64,000 nt of DNA from positions 841,501 through 905,500 of the forward strand of contig JAOTOL010001643.1 in NCBI GenBank assembly GCA_034440575.1, in the 5' to 3' direction. The position numbers were made by a program, and so were the translations under genes. The notes below the pieces were generated by a model. It searched no databases. It had not been told where the DNA came from and saw only the letters and a list, made by a program, of their open reading frames with translations. Of this stretch, positions 57,216 to 64,000 are shown in pieces (within the stretch, counting starts at the first letter, position 1; the number at the start of each line of letters is the position of its first letter). The stretch comes from Imbricaverruca yamaguchii (Eukaryota > Arthropoda > Thecostraca > Neoverrucidae).

Positions 57216-60200
57216 AAGACATAAAGACAAAAGATAAGTGCAACTATGAGCCACAAGGGCCCTTCTTGGTTGCACTCGACCAGTTACCCACCAAATCCGT
57301 TGATCAGCCCTCCCTGTAATACTGAAAAGGAAGCCTTCTATTCTTATAATGATTGTCTATGCTGCTTTTAAAGACGTTCAATGTGCTGCTACTTACAATA
57401 GTTTCTGGCTGCTGGTTCCAGTGTTCTACTACCCTGTTGGTGAAGTGGTGTGGCGTCATTCTGAGAAGATCTATATATGTGTTAACCCGCGCACGTCCGC
57501 GGGAGCAGGTATCTGCCCCCCCCCTCCGGTTTTTCCTCACTTGCCGCCAAACTAATCGGGTTAGCAAGGCCAAACCTCGCATAGCTGTTCATTGGTCTTT
57601 TCCACATATCCTCATACATTTTTAATCCTGGGTCGCCTCGGGACAGGTCACCATGTCAGGCGAAGTGACCCAACTACACTCGAAGTTCTAGGTGGCATAA
57701 CTTCCGCAATAATTGGACGGTTGATTTCAAACTTATAACATGTCATCATCTCATCAGGGTCCATAATGTGTATATCGTTTTTTGTAGCATTGACCTTACG
57801 TCAGGTCGCGGCTATGACTTCCCCATTATAGGGCTATGGCAAAGTATACAAATGTTTCCTGGATACATATTTGCGCTCGGAATGATCTCACAACGGTTGT
57901 GACATGTAGCTGGAAGCTGTGCTCAATGTTACTGCTGATATTTTTGCTCAGTGGCCTCACCAAGGTCTATGAGGTCACCTGAGATCACTACACATTTCTG
58001 CGCATTATATCGCACTGCATTGAGCTAGAATGCTGAAATTGCCGGCATTGTGCTTGTATCGTCAAGACGTGTCGATTGGTGCATTACATGACCTCCCTAG
58101 GCGACTTCATGACCTTGACCTGAGTTTCGGTTGACATTACCTTAGATTACACCGCCTATTGTCGGTAGCGCATTTCAAGGACTGTCGAATAGTGTTCTCC
58201 GCTTGTTTCTATCTATTACAGGTCCTGAGATATGTGTCAATATCTGAGTCCCACCTGATCTGGTCGAAGTTGACCTATGATAACCCAGTGACCTGAATGT
58301 TGACCTGAGCGAGAAAATGACCGAAGTACTTTCGATAGAGCCCGTCACCAGCTATCCAAAGCCGTTTTCTGTTTGTCGCTAGCTAGCATAGTTCTAGAGA
58401 TCTCAGGGGGCAGACATCTGCCCCCCCCCCCACCCGGGCATACGAAGTTGGCGCTTACCTCCGGACTTGCGAGTGTTAATATATGTGGAAATGTGGCCAG
58501 TAGATAATATCCCTGTGGACTTCGTCCTGGTTGAGGTGCGGTTATGAAATGTATAACATGAGCCATTGCTTCCAACAACTTCTGTTGTTTTGTGCGTTTT
58601 ATTTGAATGCATCTCAGGTACAATCCGGGCGTTGTTGTCACTGAGAGCTAATACACCACTAGCCTTGCATTGTGTGCATGTATATACTATGTTCACGCTA
58701 ACGTCATATTGCTAACAATGGTGGCGGTTGCAGTCAAGCGTTCGTGCGAGCCCGAGCTGGAGCGGCGCTCATGGCTCATCTGGTTCTACGACACGTCAAA
58801 GCAGGGCGTCGGCGCCATGGTGGTGCACTTCGCCAACGTCTACCTGGCCAGCACGTACACGGGCGATCCGTGCACATGGTAACTGGGCTGTTGGTGCCGA
58901 GCTGCTCGCTGCACTCGACACTGGGGTGACTGGAGTTGTAATGTTTTGTAGCCTTAGTTATTGTGTTTTTTGGGTGCATGAACTGATTTGTAGTCTACTG
59001 ATGGCATGTCAATCAATCACTCATGTCTCCAATAATAATGATGTCTGCATTCATTTAATGGTTGTTAAAATACTTAGCACGTGTCAGATGTGCTAAGTAA
59101 GTGGTGGAAACAATGCTGTATTTTGATTGGTGTTATAGGTGCTTTCGTTTCTATTAAATGTATGCTGAAAATTGTTTTTTGTTTTGTTTTGCATTGTATG
59201 TTGGTAATGGTTGATCTATCTGTGAGCAAGGCATTGCTTCATGTCTTTTATTTTGGTGCACTTGTATGCATTGGGAGTTTCGCAGTGACCCCCCGAACAG
59301 ATCCTCAGACTCCTCGATATCTGCTGGTTTATTTACGAGACCGCTGAATAACGTTTGAACAAAAAGGAATAGGACAGGAGCAGTGTCACGGAATAAAAAT
59401 GTCAGTGAATTTTCACCTAGTTAAAAATGACTATGTTTTAATTGGTTGACCCTCCAGATTGTCCGGAAAAAAAACTTGTCAGGTCATCACGCTTAACGTG
59501 GAATTAACTGAAATCGTCAGTGCCTTCCTGGGCCCGTGCATGGCGGCTGACGTGACTGGTAGCCGCCCACATCCCCACTACTGCTGCCATGTGTATACAC
59601 CACCGTCCCCCGCTTGTACACCGTGACCCTCTCTGAGCTGTCTCGAGCCATCCGTGACCTGTCTTCATCGAGGAGGATTGGCGTCGATTTAAAATATAAG
59701 CTCCAGTGTATTTATTTCGGGAATGCTGAAGACCACAAGGCGATTTTTGGTGGCTTCCGGTCGACTCTTTTGGGCTCGGGTACGATTTTTCGGGACTCTG
59801 GTGAGTTTTCTGGCCATACGCGATTGGTTTTTTTTTAGACCTCTTCTGAATTTTTCGGAGCCTGGCTTATTTTGCTTTTCTAGATCCCGGCATGATCTTC
59901 CGAAATCCGGGCTTGGTTTTACGGGCGATGTTTTTGAGCCCCGGTCCGATTTGTTTTGGACACAACCACTCCTCTGGGGAGTGGTACTTTTCCCGTTTGT
60001 CGCTACCCGTCACTGGTATGTCACTGTGTGAAGGCTAGTTTAGAGTTAAATGCTGTGTATTATGTATAGTATTCTAAAGGGTCTGACCAGCTTTTAGCAA
60101 ATAATTTTGATCGTATGAGTAAATAAAAGCAACATCAGTAGCTACCCTGCATCGTGCATAAGCATCCACATGCACCGCAGTCGCAACTATCCAGAAGCGT

Positions 60201-63200
60201 CTCCGAGGGCCGAGACGGAACGGTTGAGCCACTACTCGGGAGGTGGCCAGAGGATGGTTAACTAGTTCCCTGACGTTCGACGATCCCTTGCGTGACTATT
60301 CTCCCATGTCACGCTATGCAGCCATTATCCTAAGACGGTAAAAGTCATTCAGTAACAAGGGCTCCGGTCACCGGCAAAGTGTCATGATGCCAACGAAACT
60401 ACAAACAACTGCGTTCGTCACTGCTCTTTCGGTTTGTGTGGCTTAGAATTTGTCCTACTACCGATCAAAATTGTTTGCACGTTCGTAATATATTGAATTG
60501 TGCTAATGCACATACTAATGTATTGCACTGCTAAAAAATGTGTATGCATTTATATATTATGAGTGCATCTTCTTCATTGTGGAATGCATGCACTTACAAC
60601 CTATTCGCAATTGATATGGGCTGTTCATTTTCTGGCCAATGTGGGTGCAGTTTCGAGGATTTAGTTTGTACGTGCAACCCCCAAGGTAAAGAATGCCACG
60701 CCCTTGTCTGTGAGGTATGTGCACTATCCACCCTGTGAACAATGCACCGACCGTCAATGCTTCTGCGATTGTCATTATGCTTAGATATGTTCTCATGTAT
60801 TTTGTTCCAGGTACATCATCAACTTCCTCCTGGATTCAACTGTCGGCTTGGTGGTCATTTTCATCTGCGTTAAGGTCTGCCAGCATTTGGCTGTGAGAAA
60901 AAATTGGCCGAGTATCAACTTTGGCGAATATGGTGAGCAGAAAAAAAAAACACCAACCATTGCTTATGTCGACACCAAATTTATAACCATGAATTAGTAC
61001 CGAGCAGTGGTAAAATCATCGTTGAGTATGAGACGGCGAAACGAATACAGCAGGATGTGCGAATGCGCCCTGGAAATAATACTGTGTAAAATACTTCCGT
61101 CCTTAAACCAGTTTTTAGACAATTCGCGCGCATATAGCTACCGATTTTGCCTGTTTTGAGAGGTATCTGTATGTCTGGATCTGGAGAGGTGTCTGGAATT
61201 TGTGGATATCGATATTAGCGGTACCGGTACAAATACTTATGCTATAGACTGTTGTTGTATAACGTACCACCTCAGACAATTCCTTTACCTGGAATTGCAC
61301 AACAAGATGTCCGTCATCGCGATCCGGTGTACGTGTTAGTGGGCATACGCATGGTACTTATTAACGGGGTGCTGTTCACACAAGCACGTACCAAAAAGCA
61401 CGATGTCGATGCTTCGTCGGGATGGATGTAGGTTCAGTGTTCAGTAAGTGGTATATCGCACCCTATTTCGCGAATATATTATCACTGCCTCTGAATTACC
61501 AGCGTTCTCGTCTTTAGGTTGGAAAAAACGAATACAGTTGAATGTCATTTAATGCTAATGTTGAATATCAATATATGTAAAAGAGAGGAACGCGCGAGAG
61601 CCACAACCCATATTAATCCACCAATGCTTACTTTTGCACTATGTCCCATCCATAAATATTGCCGAAGCACGGTAGCGCGTCAAACACTTAACGTGTTACG
61701 TCGCGTCATGTCGTTATAGTTAATAGCACCAAGTTGCAATGTTGTCTTTCTTCCGGTTTATAACTAGGGTAGCTTTTGTAAGGTGTTCTTAACATTTTGC
61801 CAGTGGTCAGTACTATTAATTAACATTAGCGTGATATACAGCATGAAGCATGCATATCATGTGGACATATATTTTATCGAGTTCTTCTTCCTCCTGGCAC
61901 CTTTGGAAGGTACAAATTTGTCCCCATTTGTTTACGTTTTCAAAACAATAGTGACGGCGCTCCTGGTTCCAGATACTGGCGAGTCAGTGTAGTCAGTGGT
62001 CTCATTTCAAGCAGTTACATGCGTCGTGCGTGGCCACGTGGCGGCGCACGATGTCCGGCCGAGACACAGTCGCTGACACGTGGATGGTGGCCGCCGCAGG
62101 CAGTCCGCCGGTGGCGCAGTCGTGGCTGGTGCAGTCGCTGGTGTACGTGCTGATCATGATGCTGGAGAAGCTGCTGGTGTCGGCGCTGGTCCAGTTGGAC
62201 ATCTGGGACCACGTCAGCCAGATCATCCTGTCGCCCATCACCAACCCGCGCCTCGAGCTGGCCATTGTCGTGCTCGTCGTGCCGTTCTTCGTCAACGTGC
62301 GTACCCCCCTGCCGCTGACGGATCAGGCGACGGTTCACGCGTACCGCAGACTGGTGTACCGCCCTATAGCTCACGTGTACTGCAGGCTGGTGTACCGCCC
62401 TACAGCTCACGTGTACTGCAGACTGGTGTACCGCCCTACAGCTCACGTGTACTGACTGCTGACGACGTACCGCCCTACAGCTCACTTGTACTGCAGACTG
62501 GTGTACCGCCCTACAGCTCACTTGTACTGGCTGCTGACGACGTACCGCCCTACAGCTCACTTGTAACGCAGATTGGTGTACAGCCCTACAGCTCACAGCT
62601 CACGTGTACTGCCTGCTGACGACGTACCGCCCTACAGCTCACTTGTAACGCAGACTGGTGTACCGCCCTACAGCTCACTTGTAACGCAGACTGGTGTACC
62701 GCCCTACAGCTCACTTGTACTGGCTGTTCACTTGTACCGCAGACTGACACGACGTACCACGCCACAACTCGTTTGTACCGCAGACTGACGATGTACCACT
62801 CCACAGTTCATTTGTACCGCAAACCGTATCTTGAATCGAGTGACAGTTAAGTTGGCTGTCTCGAAATTGACCTTGCTACGTCCAGTGAGTCCCCGTACAG
62901 CTGTGGTGTTCGACCGTGCGGCTTTCGCCGGAGTCATTCTTTTATCTTGAATATGGTGCTTCCACACTTTACATTGTGCTGCCATACGTTTCTCGCCGAT
63001 CTGGCGATTCGCTGTGTAGTGGACGTACTCAGAGTCTCGGTTTTCTGTTCCAATGGGAAGTTAATTTGGGTCACCAAACCAAGAGTGATTGCTGATTGCA
63101 TCCATTTATATTCGGGGCCCTTTTTGCATGTATTTGGATGGTTGGTCAAAACGTTTGTGAGACTACATTTGTCACATGGACGATCAGTCGGCTTGTGGTC

Positions 63201-63565
63201 GGTGAAGAGCATAGGCTATCTTAGTTCATGGCGGAATATGTCGAACGGGTCACGGTGGCATGTGCCCTGTCCCTGCCACTCCTAATATGATTCTCCTTCC
63301 CCGGAGGCGCCTCCATCTTTTGTGCTCCGATCGTCTGCTTGGGGAGTCCAAAGTCAAGTACGTGCTGTGATTGCAGATGCTGATGTTCTGGATCATAGAC
63401 AACTTCCTGATGCGTCGCCGTCCGAGTTTAACTCGCCAGGCGGTGCACACCCACTACTGTCCGTACACGGGCAAGTCGGACGATGATGAGCAGGTGCTGC
63501 TCATGGAGCACGGCCACGGCCGTCTGCAGCAGCGACACCCCAGCGGCGCCGTCGCCGTCACCTAA
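56971..63565 (+). CDS. STIMATE: STIMATE (TMEM110)-like ER membrane protein, complete, 5 coding exons (gene-level entry)
   Basis: STIMATE is a multi-pass ER membrane protein that binds STIM1 and promotes store-operated calcium entry at ER-plasma membrane junctions. Five exons (56971-57094, 58734-58878, 60811-60932, 62100-62296, 63377-63565) join in matching phase to 258 residues, against 294 in human. Family motifs appear in order: FGWFIQFLLAG, W-IWF-DTSKQ, HFANVYLA, INFLLDSTVG, NFGEYG, the VPFFVN segment and FWIIDNFLMRR. About five hydrophobic segments (residues 26-42, 60-76, 91-115, 138-160, 178-205) agree with the family. The C-terminal tail is short and acidic, then His-rich, and lacks most of the basic tail of vertebrate STIMATE. 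The first coding exon follows a good acceptor, so a noncoding first exon is expected upstream. Confidence 0.93.
57127..57217. repeat. (TA)n microsatellite at the LINE 3' end
   Basis: About 90 bp of TA, directly abutting the 3' end of the truncated CR1-like copy, in STIMATE intron 1. Confidence 0.95.
57218..57478 (-). mobile_element. CR1-like retrotransposon, 5'-truncated 3' end
   Basis: The plus strand has GAGCCACAAGGGCCCTTCTT, as in the 50.6-kb element, and the minus strand encodes FTNRVVEHWNQ and NHYKNRRLPFQYYREG, the last 45 residues of that ORF. Only about 260 bp are present, so it is a dead 5'-truncated insertion. Confidence 0.88.
57482..58479. mobile_element. TTAA-flanked MITE, family 1, copy 2
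   Basis: 998 bp between TTAA sites, with ends TTAACCCGCGCACGTCCG and, inward from the right, TTAACACTCGCAAGTCCGG. It is homologous throughout to the copy at 4946 and has about 45 extra bases near 58210. It lies in STIMATE intron 1. Confidence 0.85.
58734..58878 (+). CDS. STIMATE: STIMATE exon 2
   Basis: Acceptor GGTTGCAG, donor CATG|GTAACT, 145 nt. It encodes KRSCEPELERRSWLIWF, DTSKQGVGAMVVHFANV and YLASTYTGDPCTW, the most conserved block of the family (vertebrate ERRPWRIWFLDTSKQ...HFANVYLA). Confidence 0.93.
58879..60810. other. STIMATE intron 2, no feature recognised
   Basis: Unique-looking sequence. A Cys-rich open frame at 60538-60738 is not supported as an exon. Confidence 0.35.
60811..60932 (+). 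CDS. STIMATE: STIMATE exon 3
   Basis: Acceptor TTGTTCCAG, donor TATG|GTGAGC, 122 nt. It encodes YIINFLLDSTVGLVVIF, a membrane segment, then SINFGEY, matching vertebrate YLINFLLDATVGMLLIY and SLRFGEYG. Confidence 0.93.
61005..61488 (+). mobile_element. hAT-like MITE copy in STIMATE intron 3
   Basis: Begins CAGTGGTAAAATCATCG, has GACGGCGAAACGAATACAGC and GGTATATCGCACCCTATTTC, and ends ATATATTATCACTG. The flanking 8-mers do not match. Confidence 0.75.
61489..62099. other. STIMATE intron 3, no feature recognised
   Basis: The 610 bp between the MITE and exon 4 show no element. Confidence 0.35.
62100..62296 (+). CDS. STIMATE: STIMATE exon 4
   Basis: Acceptor GCCGCAG, donor CAAC|GTGCGT, 197 nt. 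It encodes SWLVQSLVYVLIMMLEK, then NPRLELAIVVLVVPFFVN, matching vertebrate ALYIVIMIFEK and NPDLKLAIVMLIVPFFVN. The frame stays open for about 160 bases past the donor, into a 36-bp minisatellite. Confidence 0.93.
62335..62830. repeat. 36-bp minisatellite after STIMATE exon 4
   Basis: About 13 units with CTGGTGTACCGCCCTACAG and CTCACGTGTACTGCAGA (spacing 36 bp at 62353, 62389, 62425), more irregular to the right. The first units are open in the exon 4 frame. Confidence 0.93.
62831..63376. other. STIMATE intron 4, no feature recognised
   Basis: No repeat or exon is supported between the 36-bp array and the terminal exon. Confidence 0.35.
63377..63565 (+). CDS. STIMATE: STIMATE exon 5 (terminal)
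   Basis: Acceptor GATTGCAG. It encodes MLMFWIIDNFLMRRRP, matching vertebrate ALMFWVVDNFLMRKG, then a 45-residue tail with an acidic DDDE cluster and several histidines before TAA. No AATAAA is seen in the 435 bp that follow; ATAAAT occurs near 63660. Confidence 0.92.
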   Translation: MLMFWIIDNFLMRRRPSLTRQAVHTHYCPYTGKSDDDEQVLLMEHGHGRLQQRHPSGAVAVT

Positions 63566-64000
63566 TCAAAACAATGGTGACGCTGTGTTGCGGTAGATGG
63601 CAGCATCGACGGATATGTTGCGGCTGTTCGGCGCACTCGCCGAGCTCCGCTGAATGCGATAAATAGTTGTTGAACGTCTTTCACGGATATATATTTTTCG
63701 CAAAGCTATGGTGTGAGCATTTTGAATGATTCCTTTCGCTGGGGCACAGCCCGGGCGTTATTTGAAGTCACCATATAGGTTTTCTAGTCTGCACCGCATA
63801 GCGTTTCGTCGTGTGATGACTGACCAGTACGGTTACGTTGCGATGGCTCATTGATATCTGTAACTGGTTACGGACAACTTGTGGTTTAACTCTGTGTGCG
63901 AACTAGTACCAATTGTGCTGTAAGTTTCCTATCACAGCATAATGTGTTTGTGATGGTTCAATGTGTTGGGGATTGAATGTAGCAATTTTACGACTGTATG
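63566..64000. other. STIMATE 3'UTR and downstream
   Basis: Follows the TAA. No canonical AATAAA; the polyadenylation site cannot be placed. Confidence 0.4.

Noticed and set aside
60538..60738. Cys-rich 66-codon frame as an extra STIMATE exon
   Set aside because: It does not fit the phase of exons 2 and 3, and vertebrate STIMATE has nothing there.

Overview
The window is metazoan nuclear DNA. It has spliced genes with large repeat-filled introns, GT-AG splice sites, CR1-like LINEs, tRNA-derived SINEs, hAT- and TTAA-type MITEs, and very many minisatellites. A short interstitial run of TAACC units (49.78-49.85 kb), the complement of the arthropod telomere repeat TTAGG, points to an arthropod. 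GC-rich codon choice in the exons beside AT-rich repeats would suit a crustacean such as a barnacle, but that identification is a guess. Nothing bacterial, plasmid or viral was seen.

Two conserved genes are present, head to head. On the minus strand, the N-terminal part of a USP32-like ubiquitin hydrolase runs from its start codon at 48347 to the left edge. I resolve 12 coding exons that join in frame to 592 codons: a probable myristoylated N-terminus, two canonical EF-hands and the start of a DUSP domain. The catalytic USP domain lies off the left edge. On the plus strand, a STIMATE (TMEM110)-like ER membrane protein is complete in five coding exons (56971-63565, 258 residues). The stretch between the start codons holds the probable USP32 promoter, a candidate STIMATE promoter with a TATA-like box and a CRE, and LINE copies that probably lie in a STIMATE 5'UTR intron.

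Layout: 1-28.1 kb, USP32 exons 2-12 separated by introns full of minisatellites (33, 36-47, 57 and 83 bp units) and mobile elements. 28.1-48.3 kb, the giant USP32 intron 1, with a 3.1-kb 44-bp array, a GA/TA compound microsatellite, a 14-bp array, hAT MITEs, two SINEs, LINE debris and foldback elements. 48.3-56.9 kb, promoters, a near-intact CR1-like LINE ORF and a decayed second LINE. 57-63.6 kb, STIMATE.

The most notable observations are: (a) a 33-bp array that repeats the splice acceptor plus first codons of USP32 exon 9, giving eight in-frame acceptors spaced 11 codons apart; (b) a family of 26-61 bp retroposed sequences with 12-17 bp target-site duplications that match only the 3' domain of a full SINE also present here, with 5' ends at positions set by a GC hairpin; (c) nested insertions that give a relative chronology; (d) a 900-codon LINE ORF that stays open although about 100 residues of the reverse transcriptase are missing.
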